64,000 nt of DNA from Rosistilla ulvae (GCF_007741475.1 NZ_CP036261.1:4403798-4467797), one strand, 5' to 3'. Shown: positions 1 to 8,251, numbered from the stretch's first letter. The notes: a model not told the origin generated them from the sequence alone. Numbers and translations: made by a program.

Positions 1-1
1 G

Positions 2-442
2 ATTGCCCAGACGCTGCGGATTGTGGATTTGTATGTGGCTCGTTGGCCAATCGAAGTATTCTTTCGAGTTTTCAAAACTGGCTGCCGGGTCGAAGAGATT
101 CAACTCGAAGCGAGAGACCGACTGATCCGCGCGTTGATGTTTTACAAAGTGATCGCATGGCGGATCATGTTTGTGACCTTCTTAGGCCGCGAGTGTCCAG
201 AGCTTCCCTGTGATGTCGTCTTCAGCGAAGCGGAATGGAAGTCGGTCTGGAAAGTGGTGAAAAAGACGGCTCCCCCAAAGCAAGCTCCTGAGCTGTCACA
301 ATTCATCCCGGTCCTTGCGACCCTTGGCGGCTACAATCACCGCGAAGGCGACGGTCCGCCGGGAGCCGAAGTGATCTGGCGAGGCACGCGGCGAATGCTC
401 GACTTCGCCCTCTGCTGGCAAGCCTTCGGACCAGACCAATGA
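2..442 (+). CDS. IS4-type transposase, C-terminal part (cut by window start)
   Basis: The frame is open from the first bases of the window, so this is the 3' part of a longer gene and its start is not visible. The segment WPIEVFFRVFKTGCRVEE resembles the C-terminal catalytic-Glu region of IS4-family DDE transposases (W-x-IE-xFF-xxxK-xG-x-x-E). That part of the family folds with the N-terminal Asp residues to cut and join element ends. Residues after this form a helical tail ending in CWQAFGPDQ. I see no clear terminal inverted repeat just after the stop, but a 20-bp dispersed repeat begins about 20 bp downstream. Whether the element is intact cannot be judged without the upstream sequence. 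Confidence 0.8.
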   Translation: MAQTLRIVDLYVARWPIEVFFRVFKTGCRVEEIQLEARDRLIRALMFYKVIAWRIMFVTFLGRECPELPCDVVFSEAEWKSVWKVVKKTAPPKQAPELSQFIPVLATLGGYNHREGDGPPGAEVIWRGTRRMLDFALCWQAFGPDQ

Positions 443-460
443 CTTGTGGGTAATCGACAG

Positions 461-626
461 CTCGTGACCTCGTCCACTACGAAGAACGACGAAGATGCAG
501 TTGGCGACAAACAGGCCGGTGAAATCTGTACGCGGCGAATACCTGCGGGTTGGACGAGGTCACGCGTCCCATCGAAACCGGCGTTTCTTTTGTGGTTTCA
601 AGGGGACTCGTGACCTCGTCCACTAC
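461..626. repeat. Dispersed 20-bp repeat, two direct copies and one inverted partial copy
   Basis: The 20-mer CTCGTGACCTCGTCCACTAC occurs at 461-480 and again, identically, at 607-626. Its 13-bp reverse complement TGGACGAGGTCAC lies between them at 551-563. Looser versions occur near 12856-12876 and 14012-14022. The gap 443-943 otherwise shows no convincing gene: frames at 495-764 and 700-1152 have no recognisable domain. It looks like the edge of an insertion or a repeat-rich spacer. Confidence 0.6.
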
Positions 627-943
627 TGCCGCCTTCGTTCCAATGGCGATACTTTCGTACTGTGCGCTGCAGCGTTCCTAGAAAACGACGCAGCCCACTT
701 TGTCTGGAAAGTCGAATCCGTCGAACTGCGGCGTTGGGGAAGGGAGCGTAGTTGCGATCCGTAGCGAGGTGGTTCGCATAAGCCACGATCAAACTGCTGC
801 GAAGACGCAATCCCCGCAGGCGTCATTTTCGTTTAGAATTTTCGACGGCGCCCAAATGAAGCGATCGCAATCGAGGGCCAACGGTCGCTACCCTTTGCTT
901 GAGACGCTTTTCCAGAAGTCTGAGGACGGCAAAAACAGCTGTG

Positions 944-1525
944 ATGAACTTGATCGAACTTACCGCGACCGGATTCGGTTTCCTGTGCGTCCTGCTAACG
1001 ATTCGTCGCAGCGTTTGGTGTTGGCCGACCGGCTTGATTCAGGTCCTGCTGTTCATCATCATTTTTTACGATGCGAAACTCTATTCGGATTTGGTGCTGC
1101 ATGTGATTTACGTCGGACTGCAGTTTTATGGTTGGTACTGCTGGACTCGTGATGATGCGGGGGATGATAACCTGATCGTAAAATCGCTTCCGATGTCGTG
1201 GCTTGTGGGTTGGATCGCCGTCACGGTTATTGGAACCGTTTCCGTTGGCTGGGCAATGGCGAGATGGACAGATGCCTCGCTCCCCTATCCCGACGCATTT
1301 ACAACGGTGGCCAGTCTTATCGCTCAGCTATTGCTGGCTCGACGGTATTTTCAAAATTGGGGATTCTGGATCTGCGTCGATTGCGTTGCGATCTGGGTCT
1401 ACTATACGAAAGACCTCCACGCGACCGCAGTGCTCTACACTGCGTTTCTGATTCTCGCCACCATCGGCTTCCTAACTTGGAACAAGCAGCGACGGAAACA
1501 GGAAATCGAGGCGATCGCAGCATGA
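944..1525 (+). CDS. pnuC: PnuC-family nicotinamide riboside transporter
   Basis: Integral inner-membrane carrier of the PnuC family, which takes up nicotinamide riboside (or related NAD precursors) by facilitated diffusion driven by intracellular phosphorylation. The 193-aa product has several hydrophobic segments and the family pattern: WPTGLIQVLLFIIIFYDAKL near residues 28-47, then a Gln/Trp-rich VGLQFYGWYCW segment, and late WGFWICVDCVAIWVYY and YTAFLILATIGFLTW helices. I chose ATG 944, with GAGG about 15 bp upstream, because the earlier in-frame ATG at 899 adds a basic, non-conserved leader. The stop overlaps the next start (ATGA), so translation is probably coupled to the NadR-like kinase, the enzyme expected to trap the imported substrate. 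Confidence 0.93.
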   Translation: MNLIELTATGFGFLCVLLTIRRSVWCWPTGLIQVLLFIIIFYDAKLYSDLVLHVIYVGLQFYGWYCWTRDDAGDDNLIVKSLPMSWLVGWIAVTVIGTVSVGWAMARWTDASLPYPDAFTTVASLIAQLLLARRYFQNWGFWICVDCVAIWVYYTKDLHATAVLYTAFLILATIGFLTWNKQRRKQEIEAIAA

Positions 1526-2502
1526 CATTGGGCTTAACGTTAGGTAAATATGCACCGTTGCATCGGGGGCACCAAATGGTCATCGAGCGAGCGATTGCCG
1601 AGAATGATCACGTGATCGTGGTGATCTACGACGCTCCGGAAGTCACGTCGGTCCCCTTAGGAACGCGAGCCGCTTGGATTGAGACGTTGTACCCGAGCGT
1701 CGAGGTCGTGCTGGCCACCGATGGCCCGACCATGGTTGGGGATGCTCCCGAAATCACCGCCCTTCACGACGCCTACTTGTGCCGGTTGCTCACCGGACGG
1801 GACGTTACGCGTTTCTACAGTAGCGAATTTTATGGCAGGCATGTGAGTCAAGCGTTGGGAGCGATCGACTGTCGCGTGGATGAAGCCCGAACACGGATCC
1901 CAATTTCGGGGACCGCGATTCGCGAAGCCCCCTATCGGTACCGCAGTTTCCTGGCTCCGATCGTTTATCGCGACCTTATTGAGAAGGTTGTCTTTCTCGG
2001 TGCCCCTTCGACGGGCAAGACAACAATCGCTCGCGAACTGGCCGAGCTTTTGAAAACGAAGTGGGTGCCGGAATTTGGTCGCGAGTACTGGGAAACACAT
2101 CAAATCGACCGGCGCTTAACACTAGGGCAATTGGCTGAAATCGCAGTCGGGCATCGTCAACGCGAAGACGATGTGATCTTGGATGCCGACCGCTATCTGT
2201 TTGTCGATACCGACGCAACGACCACGTATCAATTCTCTCTGGATTACCACGGCACAGCAGATCCGACGGTTGAACAGTTGGCTGACGAATGTTCCCGTCG
2301 ATACCAACTCTGCTTTCTTTGCGACACCGACATCCCCTACGATGACACTTGGGATCGAAGCGGTGAGATGCACCGCAACGATTTTCAAGCGAAGATCGAA
2401 GCGGATCTGATTCGCCGCAACATCCGTTTCGTTAAGCTTTCGGGTTCGCGACCGCAGCGTGTCAGCCAAGTCATTGAGCATCTACGGGCATTGGATTCAT
2501 GA
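1522..2502 (+). CDS. nadR: NadR-like NMN adenylyltransferase / ribosylnicotinamide kinase
   Basis: Bifunctional NAD salvage enzyme of 326 aa. The N-terminal nucleotidyltransferase domain has LGKYAPLHRGH (residues 7-17) and ISGTAIRE, the two signatures of NMN adenylyltransferases, which make NAD from NMN and ATP. The C-terminal kinase domain opens with the P-loop GAPSTGKT (about residues 160-167), expected to phosphorylate nicotinamide riboside to NMN. The N-terminal HTH repressor domain of enterobacterial NadR is absent, so this is an enzyme-only form. It overlaps pnuC by 4 bp and the ADP-ribosylglycohydrolase by 4 bp, giving a tight three-gene NAD operon. The nadR name rests on domain architecture. 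Confidence 0.92.
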   Translation: MTLGLTLGKYAPLHRGHQMVIERAIAENDHVIVVIYDAPEVTSVPLGTRAAWIETLYPSVEVVLATDGPTMVGDAPEITALHDAYLCRLLTGRDVTRFYSSEFYGRHVSQALGAIDCRVDEARTRIPISGTAIREAPYRYRSFLAPIVYRDLIEKVVFLGAPSTGKTTIARELAELLKTKWVPEFGREYWETHQIDRRLTLGQLAEIAVGHRQREDDVILDADRYLFVDTDATTTYQFSLDYHGTADPTVEQLADECSRRYQLCFLCDTDIPYDDTWDRSGEMHRNDFQAKIEADLIRRNIRFVKLSGSRPQRVSQVIEHLRALDS

Positions 2503-3593
2503 GCGAAGTCTTGCAACGCGAAGCCATCGTCGGGTGCATCTTGGGAACCGCCGTCGGCGATGCGATGGGCTTACCCTACGAAGGCATCGCTCCCGATAGA
2601 GCTTCCCGCTTACTCGGTCCGCCCGACCGATATCGGTTCTGTTTCGGACGCGGGATGATTTCCGACGATACCGAACACACCTGCATGGTCGCGCAATCGT
2701 TGATTGAAGCGGGAGGCGATGTTGATCTCTTCGTCGAGCGATTCGCAACGCGGTTGAAGTGGTGGATCTTGGCGTTGCCCGCGGGAGTCGGAATGGCGAC
2801 TGCACGTTCGGCGATCAAGTTATGGTTGGGGGTGAAGCCAACTTCCGCCGGTGTCTTTTCCGCCGGGAACGGTCCGGCGATGCGGGCAGCGATCTTTGGC
2901 GTGGCGATCCCAGACGTTTCTCAAATGCTCGAGATGATCCGAGCCTCGACTCGAATGACACACACCGATCCCAAAGCAGAATTTGGTGCAATCGCGGTGG
3001 CGCTCGCTGCCCGACACTCAGGAGCACATGTCGCCATCGATTCCAACCGTTGGTTCGAACAAGTTCGCGATACGCTTGGTAACGAGGCAACGGAGTTGAT
3101 CGCTCTACTTCGCCGAGCCATCGAAAGCGTGAAGGCTGGTGAGTCGACGCGGCGTTTTGCAGACGCTCTCGGACTCACTCGCGGCGTCACCGGCTACATC
3201 GACCACACGGTTCCGGTGGCGATTCATGCCTGGTTGTCGCATCCGAATGACTTTCGCGGCGCAGTTACGAGCATCATCGAATGTGGGGGAGACGCGGACA
3301 CGACAGCCGCGATCGTCGGTGGAATTGTAGGTTCGGGAGTCCGTCGCGACGGCATTCCGATTGCGTGGATCGAGGGAATTGCAGAGTATCCGCGGAGTAT
3401 CGCATGGATGCAGAAGGTGGCCGAGACACTCGCCACTGTCGATTTTGCTAAAGCCCCTCAGCAGTGCGGAGCGGTGTCACGCTTCACGACCAAGGCTCCG
3501 ACAGTTAAGCCAATCGCGGTTCTGCTCCGTAATCTGCTGTTCCTGCAAATCGTCCTCTACCACGGCTTCCGCCGCCTCGCCCCGCCCTACTAA
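2499..3593 (+). CDS. ADP-ribosylglycohydrolase family protein (DraG/ARH fold)
   Basis: 364-aa DraG/ARH-type hydrolase. Visible signatures are GTAVGDAMGLPYEG (residues 16-29), the metal-binding SDDTEHT (55-61) and the late GGDADTTAAIVGGIVG, which together form the di-Mg site of this all-helical family. Members remove ADP-ribose from proteins, nucleic acids or small molecules. The start overlaps the NadR-like gene by 4 bp, so the enzyme is made with NAD uptake and synthesis proteins; it may recycle ADP-ribose or reverse ADP-ribosylation. The last 40 residues or so look less conserved and run into a degenerate region, so the C-terminus may have been altered by rearrangement. The natural substrate is not predictable. 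Confidence 0.9.
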   Translation: MSEVLQREAIVGCILGTAVGDAMGLPYEGIAPDRASRLLGPPDRYRFCFGRGMISDDTEHTCMVAQSLIEAGGDVDLFVERFATRLKWWILALPAGVGMATARSAIKLWLGVKPTSAGVFSAGNGPAMRAAIFGVAIPDVSQMLEMIRASTRMTHTDPKAEFGAIAVALAARHSGAHVAIDSNRWFEQVRDTLGNEATELIALLRRAIESVKAGESTRRFADALGLTRGVTGYIDHTVPVAIHAWLSHPNDFRGAVTSIIECGGDADTTAAIVGGIVGSGVRRDGIPIAWIEGIAEYPRSIAWMQKVAETLATVDFAKAPQQCGAVSRFTTKAPTVKPIAVLLRNLLFLQIVLYHGFRRLAPPY

Positions 3594-3659
3594 ACAGTGC
3601 TGGGAATCCCGAAGCTCGCCTGCGTGGATCCCGCCTGCCGAGCACGAGCGATTCGGGAC

Positions 3660-3995
3660 GGGCATGGTTTCAGGGAAGGCAAGAGCAACTGCGAAAGAGA
3701 TCGACGGCGATTTCGTGGTGCTCAAAGGATCGACAGCGACGCTGGGCCCCGCGACAGTTGGACCAGCTACCGAGAGCTGCTACAGCAACTCGTCGACGAA
3801 AAGAAGCTGGTCGAATTGCCGGACCGAGGCGCACTTCAGTTCGCCGAAGACGCCGATTTCAATAGTCCCGGTACCGGCGCAGCGAGCGTTGCCGAAGGGA
3901 ACAACAACGGACGTGTCGCTTGGAAAATTGTCGGCACCCGACAAACGCATGGTGAACTTCACCAGGCACAACTCCCAAGTGACGAGGACGAATGA
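3660..3995 (+). pseudogene. Frameshifted DUF4357-like remnant
   Basis: Two reading frames together resemble a DUF4357 domain. One frame gives KARATAKEIDGDFVVLKGS (from about 3676). After a frame change near 3755-3770, another frame continues with YRELLQQLVDEKKLVELPD, ALQFAEDADFNSPGTGAASV and NGRVAWKIVG, ending at 3995. In intact DUF4357 proteins these blocks are in one frame, often C-terminal to GIY-YIG-type nucleases. No nuclease domain is visible upstream, because draG ends at 3593. I read this as the decayed tail of a larger gene. An alternative is a sequencing frameshift in a short genuine gene. Confidence 0.6.
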
Positions 3996-4177
3996 AGGTC
4001 TGTCTCGACGACGAACGTGCCACTCACGAGGACGGCGACGAGTTCAATGGCCAATTAGGGCGATCGATCTCTCGAAAGCTGGGAGAGTCGAGGAGAGCAG
4101 CTTGGATCACGACCAAGCTGATGCTGAACGGGGAACTGGCTGCGATGAGGTACTCGCGAGCGATTCACGCCGCATAG
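3992..4177 (+). CDS. Small hypothetical protein, possibly a fragment
   Basis: A 61-codon frame starts at an ATG overlapping the stop of the DUF4357-like frame (ATGA), with GAGG just upstream, which suggests translational coupling. The product begins MKVCLDDERAT, faintly like the opening of receiver-like cyclic-phosphate-processing domains (MK-x-x-LDDER), but the rest shows no such fold and the length is about half. It stops just before a dispersed palindromic repeat. This could be a truncated gene or chance; no function is assigned. Confidence 0.3.
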   Translation: MKVCLDDERATHEDGDEFNGQLGRSISRKLGESRRAAWITTKLMLNGELAAMRYSRAIHAA

Positions 4178-4187
4178 GCACTAAAAG

Positions 4188-4214
4188 CGCGGGGCGATGC
4201 CCACGCGGTTAAAC
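4188..4214. repeat. Single copy of the CGCGGGGCGATG dispersed repeat
   Basis: This 27-bp segment is an exact reverse-complement match to 54821-54847 and closely matches the core of each unit in the 63-bp array at 31123-31563 (shared GCGCGGGGCGATGCC and GTTAAAC blocks). It marks a REP-like family scattered in intergenic DNA of this genome. It lies between the small 3992-4177 frame and the PARG-like gene. Confidence 0.8.
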
Positions 4215-4287
4215 TAGAAGACTCCTTGCTGGCTGCATAGGATGGAAAACGGTATCCGAGCGATTGATACGATGGTGAGATAACGCG

Positions 4288-5160
4288 ATGAGTAAGCTGC
4301 ATTTCCTGCCGGTTGTCGATTCCGACGAACTGGCTCGCATGAACCAGAGTGTTCTGGAGATTCGTCATGAAATCGCGGAGTCGCTCGGGCGGTCGGCTTT
4401 GGAAGCGATCGATCGTGGAGAATACCTCACCGACGCCGGGACCGTTGATTGGGCTGCGTCGATCGTAACCGCAAAAGCGTCGAAGGTTTCCATTCCGCCA
4501 GACGCTTTGCTGCCTCCGGTTGAGAGCAACAGGTATTCGGAGATGCATGTCACCGTTGCCAATCAAACGACGTTCGCTGCCGCTCGCGATCTGTTGGAAC
4601 AAGGGTATCGGCCGTTGGCGTTGAACTTTGCAAACGGTGTCGAGACAGGAGGCGGATTCTTGCGTGGCGCGACGGCTCAGGAGGAAGCGCTCTGCCGCTG
4701 CAGTGCGTTGTACGCGACCCTACTGGGCGATCCGATGTATGATTTTCACCGCGAGACCGATCCGGCGGCATCGAGTGCGTGGGCGATCTTGTCGCCCGAC
4801 GTGCCTGTCTTTCGCGACGACGCGGGGATGGAGTACGATCAACCTTGGTTGCTCAGCTTCCTCACGTGCGCGGCACCGTACGCTCCTGCGATCGGACGAG
4901 CGCGGTCGGCGAAAATGCTTCGGCAACGAATCGATCGCGTTCTTGCGATTGCTCAAGCCTATCGATACAACTCACTTGTCTTGGGTGCATGGGGATGTGG
5001 TGCGTTTGGCAACGATCCGCTGCAGACGGCGAAGGATTTCCGAGACGCGTTGGAAGGTGACTTTGCAGGCGTCTTTTCAAGCGTGATCTTTGCCATCGCC
5101 GATTGGTCGCAGCAGCGACGGTACCTGCGTCCCTTTAGCGACGTCTTTTCGGAAGCGTGA
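4288..5160 (+). CDS. PARG-like microbial ADP-ribose hydrolase (TIGR02452 family)
   Basis: 290-aa protein with the poly(ADP-ribose) glycohydrolase signature GGG-x7-QEE: LNFANGVETGGGFLRGATAQ at about residues 112-131 followed by EE. The two Glu of QEE are the catalytic pair in this macrodomain-derived fold, which hydrolyses ADP-ribose linkages. The distal LGAWGCGAFGNDP motif is also typical of the family. It follows pnuC, NadR-like and DraG-like genes on the same strand, separated by a decayed DUF4357 region. Two ADP-ribose-removing folds beside NAD synthesis point to an NAD/ADP-ribose turnover module. Whether the target is protein, nucleic acid or a free metabolite is unknown. Confidence 0.88.
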   Translation: MSKLHFLPVVDSDELARMNQSVLEIRHEIAESLGRSALEAIDRGEYLTDAGTVDWAASIVTAKASKVSIPPDALLPPVESNRYSEMHVTVANQTTFAAARDLLEQGYRPLALNFANGVETGGGFLRGATAQEEALCRCSALYATLLGDPMYDFHRETDPAASSAWAILSPDVPVFRDDAGMEYDQPWLLSFLTCAAPYAPAIGRARSAKMLRQRIDRVLAIAQAYRYNSLVLGAWGCGAFGNDPLQTAKDFRDALEGDFAGVFSSVIFAIADWSQQRRYLRPFSDVFSEA

Positions 5161-5211
5161 CGCTGTGAGACGATACGATCGACTACCGAACCGCAAGGAG
5201 AAGGCAAAACG

Positions 5212-5376
5212 ATGCAGAACGATTCCGACGAACGCCCGCAAAAGCAAGATCCAGTAAAAGCTTCCGTTCCCGCATGTCCGGTCTGTGGTGGTCGCTTGAT
5301 CGACATCCGAGGCAAGTTGCAATGCACGGTGTGCCATCGAATCTGCGAGACCTGTTGCGAAGGTGGTCGCTGTTAG
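5212..5376 (+). CDS. 54-aa zinc-ribbon-like protein
   Basis: Short gene starting at ATG 5212 with AAGGAGAA about 10 bp upstream, a strong ribosome-binding site. The product has a charged N-terminal 18 residues and then a Cys-rich half: CPVCGGRLI, QCTVCHRICETCCEGGRC. The CxxC...CxxC spacing suggests binding of one zinc ion or an Fe-S cluster, with extra cysteines at the end. It sits 17 bp before the rhodanese gene and is probably cotranscribed with it. I do not know its function; a metal- or sulfur-handling partner of the rhodanese is a reasonable guess. Confidence 0.72.
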   Translation: MQNDSDERPQKQDPVKASVPACPVCGGRLIDIRGKLQCTVCHRICETCCEGGRC

Positions 5377-5393
5377 CGGCGCGGTGAATCGCG

Positions 5394-5864
5394 ATGGCAC
5401 TTGGCGATATCGTCCTTCGACTCTGCAATGCTTCATTTGGGGCGATCGAGGCGGTGCGTCGATCGCTTGGTCGGCCGGCGGTTGAAACGATCTCGACGGC
5501 GGAGCTTCACTCCGCAATGAATTCGAGCCAATCGCCGCCGGTGTTGGTCGATGTTCGCAGCGATGCGGAACGAGCCGTATCTCGGATTCCCGGTGCTATC
5601 ACGCAGCAGAAATTTGAAGCCAGCTCGGATGAAAAATTCTCTGGCCGACGCGTAGTGACCTACTGCACCGTGGGCGGACGCAGCTATTTATACGCTCGCA
5701 AACTGGCTGCCAGCGGCATCGACGCCGCGAACTATCGCGACAGCATCCTCGGATGGTGCCGCGCAGGCCTTCCGCTCGAATCGCCAGACGGCGAAGCTAC
5801 CGACGCCGTGCATCCGTATTGGCGGATCTTCCACGTGCCGGATCGATACGACGTGAAGACGTGA
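5394..5864 (+). CDS. Rhodanese-like domain protein
   Basis: 156-aa protein with a single rhodanese domain. VLVDVRSDAE (about residues 50-59) is the CH2A-type motif. YCTVGGRS (90-97) carries the active-site loop with Cys91, the residue that would hold a persulfide. A mildly hydrophobic N-terminus (residues 1-20) precedes the domain; I see no clear signal peptide. Family members transfer sulfane sulfur or act in thiol signalling. The gene follows the Cys-rich 54-aa peptide with 17 bp between them, so the two may work together. It ends the rightward run that begins with pnuC. Confidence 0.88.
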   Translation: MALGDIVLRLCNASFGAIEAVRRSLGRPAVETISTAELHSAMNSSQSPPVLVDVRSDAERAVSRIPGAITQQKFEASSDEKFSGRRVVTYCTVGGRSYLYARKLAASGIDAANYRDSILGWCRAGLPLESPDGEATDAVHPYWRIFHVPDRYDVKT

Positions 5865-5878
5865 ACGGCGATCGATAC

Positions 5879-6005
5879 GAATCATTCTTCTGATAAATCC
5901 ACAGGGGCAGGCGTTGCGTTTTGCCGAAGGGCCGAATTCTAGAATGACTGGCGTTTCGCACCGAGTAGCAGTGAGGACTGTCAGAATGATGGGGCAGAAT
6001 GATTT
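5879..6005. repeat. GGCAGAATGAT palindromic element, copy 1
   Basis: About 127 bp starting with GAATCATTCT and ending with TCAGAATGAT-GG-GGCAGAATGATTT, so the ends are inverted repeats of each other. The interior aligns with the second copy at 6175-6302 (shared CGTT-TGxC-AAxGGCC and CTTCGCAxCG...GTGA-GGA blocks). It has no coding potential and looks like a short non-autonomous or REP-type repeat. Confidence 0.7.
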
Positions 6006-6174
6006 GCAGCGACGACAAGATGGTGGTGTTGACGCAAACGCTTCGTTTTCGAGAGAGATCAGCGGATTAAACGTATGGTGAGAGAGCTTGTTTTTGGAGG
6101 CTGGCAAGAGATCTTGCAGAACGCCGTTGATGGGATTCGCTAACGCCTGCCCTTCGCGGCATCGTCCATACCCT

Positions 6175-6302
6175 GAATCATTCTTCCCTCATCATTCTGC
6201 CAACAAACCCGCACGGTCAGGTCTCGCGTTCTGACAAACGGCCCGATCTCAACAGCTCCTCGCTTCGCAACGGCGAGCCGTGAAGGATTGGCAGAATGAT
6301 TT
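6175..6302. repeat. GGCAGAATGAT palindromic element, copy 2
   Basis: Second, diverged copy of the 5879-6005 element, beginning GAATCATTCTT with ATCATTCTGCC soon after, and ending GGCAGAATGATTT. A third, shorter copy lies at about 13933-13992. The gap 5865-6454 contains these two copies and no convincing gene. The two copies are in direct orientation about 300 bp apart. Confidence 0.7.
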
Positions 6303-6454
6303 GGAGGGACTGCGGGACCATGTGGGAGTTGACATGACCAGCTATTGAAATTGTGAGAACTATGGGGAGTCATTGAACCTTGGCTACGGTACTTCTAATA
6401 CGATTGCGGCGGCGGACGGCCTTGTGTCGCTGCTAGTACTCGCTGGGGTTCTTT

Positions 6455-8251
6455 CTACTGAAGTGATGCGATCGGAATGATCGCCAGTTCGGCGCTGTTG
6501 AGGTTACCGCGTCGGCCACCGTTGTTGGAATAACCGACGTAGAGATGCCCATCATGCTCGATCGCGCAGGGATAGGAAAGACTCAGGCTGTCCGCTGATT
6601 CGCCCGGCTGGCCGGGGTGCTGGGAGCGGCGAATCACAAACACCTTGTGAAAGATGGTTTCGCCGGGAGCGGTGACGGCGATCGTAAGTGGAGTGCGGCG
6701 GCCGCCGTTGTTTCCGGCCGTAGTGCAAACCAGGTATTGCTGCCCTGTGCTGAGTGTTCCCGCGACGGGCTTGGACGTAGCCATCGGCAGGTTGCTGATT
6801 CGCGACGGTGTCCAGGTGCGTCCGTAATCCTCGCTGATGGCGATCAGTGCGGTAGCACCGCCGCCGTAGCGGGAGACGTTGAATACTCGCTTGCCATCGA
6901 CAAAGTTCGCAGATTCACCCCACATCCGATCGATGCCTTCGCCAGCGGGGATCTCGACGTAATCCCAGTTGGTGAAATCGTCGCCGCGACTGATCGCAAC
7001 CGCCGCCGGGAACGTCTTGTTACTCGAATAAGGCCCAGCCGAAATGCCCGGCATGATCCAGTTGCCATCGTTCATCTTCACAGGCTGGTTCATCGGCCAA
7101 AACCCGTTGCGGAGTACTATCCCATGCTCGACCCAATCGCCGGATGCTTCGTCGAGCGAATATGCCCGCGTGTGGATCTTCTGCATCTTGCCGTAATAGG
7201 CGCCGTGGAAGGCCCAAAGTTTTCCGGCGTTCGAGAGGAGGACGCCGTGGCTGACCGCCAGATCGGGTTCTTCCCCGGCATCGATCACTCGCAGTTCGCT
7301 CCAAGTCTGTCCGTGGTCCTTGCTGACGCGGTATTGAGCTTCCTCGCTGACTGTATTCTCCGCTCCCTTGTTGTGACCGATCGAGGCGTAGAGTTTGTTC
7401 TTGTGCCAGCCGAGCCCCACGCCGTGTAGGAAGGTGTACCCGTCCGCTTCCCGATCCCACTTTTTGATCACATGAAACTTGACGCTTTTTAAAGTGGGGA
7501 TGTCGGCGGCAACGGGCAGCGGCGAAGCTGGGTCCCAGATTGGAAACGGTTCGGCAAAGTCGGGGATCGGGTGAGTCGCCGTGACCGGTTTGTAGAGGGA
7601 TGCCATTTCGCTTGGCGTGAGCGAGCGATTGAAGAGCATCGCTTGATCCAACGCACCCATCAAGGTTTGACGAATTCGGCCGTCGTCATCGACGCCGCCG
7701 AAGGTTAGCGGTGCTTTTGTCTGCGCGATCGGCTGCTTCAGTTCGACTGTCCCAGCGAGCTTGCCGCCCAACCACAGTTCCGCTTTGTCATCGGCAATCA
7801 CAAGTCCCACCTGGTGCCACGCTCCTGGATTGAGCGGCGCGTCGGCGTGCGTCGTTTTCCAACCATCTTGCTGCACGTACAGTCGCAGTTTCTGGTCGCT
7901 GTCGATCATGACACCCCACTCGCGCTCGTTCAAAGCGTAGCGATTCTTCCCGACGATCATCTGCTGGCCGCGATCGAGATTGTAGGGATTGAACCAGACG
8001 ACCAAGCTGAACGGCTTTCCGCTGTTGGGCACGGTGGCGGAGTCGTTGACTTCGAGCAGCGACTTGCCTTTCAGAACAAGCGATTGGTCGTGAACTCCAG
8101 TCGCCTCCGCAGGGGAACTACCTTTGTAACGAACTTGCTCGGAGGAGACGGAGTCCATTGGCCAGACCCGATCGGGCTGCGGTTCCGACGCCACCGCTGC
8201 GGCCGCTGTGAACAAGGCCAACCCCAGTAGATACACAAAACGCTCGCTCAT
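6455..8251 (-). CDS. Secreted LamG-domain sialidase-like protein
   Basis: 598-aa exported protein. A signal peptide (YLLGLALFTAAAAVASE) is followed by a concanavalin-like LamG domain (about residues 25-235, with FSLVVWFNPYN and LMGALDQAMLFNRSLT) and a six-bladed sialidase-type propeller. Two Asp-boxes are visible, SKDHGQTW and SEDYGRTW, the usual turns in bacterial and eukaryotic sialidases. The C-terminal GESADSLSLSYPCAIEHDGH and YVGYSNNGG match planctomycete exo-sialidase-like proteins. It would act in the periplasm or outside on glycans; the sugar is uncertain because Asp-boxes also occur in non-sialidase hydrolases. It stands alone, transcribed leftward. Confidence 0.85.
   Translation of the reverse strand: MSERFVYLLGLALFTAAAAVASEPQPDRVWPMDSVSSEQVRYKGSSPAEATGVHDQSLVLKGKSLLEVNDSATVPNSGKPFSLVVWFNPYNLDRGQQMIVGKNRYALNEREWGVMIDSDQKLRLYVQQDGWKTTHADAPLNPGAWHQVGLVIADDKAELWLGGKLAGTVELKQPIAQTKAPLTFGGVDDDGRIRQTLMGALDQAMLFNRSLTPSEMASLYKPVTATHPIPDFAEPFPIWDPASPLPVAADIPTLKSVKFHVIKKWDREADGYTFLHGVGLGWHKNKLYASIGHNKGAENTVSEEAQYRVSKDHGQTWSELRVIDAGEEPDLAVSHGVLLSNAGKLWAFHGAYYGKMQKIHTRAYSLDEASGDWVEHGIVLRNGFWPMNQPVKMNDGNWIMPGISAGPYSSNKTFPAAVAISRGDDFTNWDYVEIPAGEGIDRMWGESANFVDGKRVFNVSRYGGGATALIAISEDYGRTWTPSRISNLPMATSKPVAGTLSTGQQYLVCTTAGNNGGRRTPLTIAVTAPGETIFHKVFVIRRSQHPGQPGESADSLSLSYPCAIEHDGHLYVGYSNNGGRRGNLNSAELAIIPIASLQ

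Noticed and set aside
495-1152. Two overlapping frames upstream of pnuC
   Set aside because: No recognisable domain and no credible ribosome-binding site; the region carries dispersed repeats.
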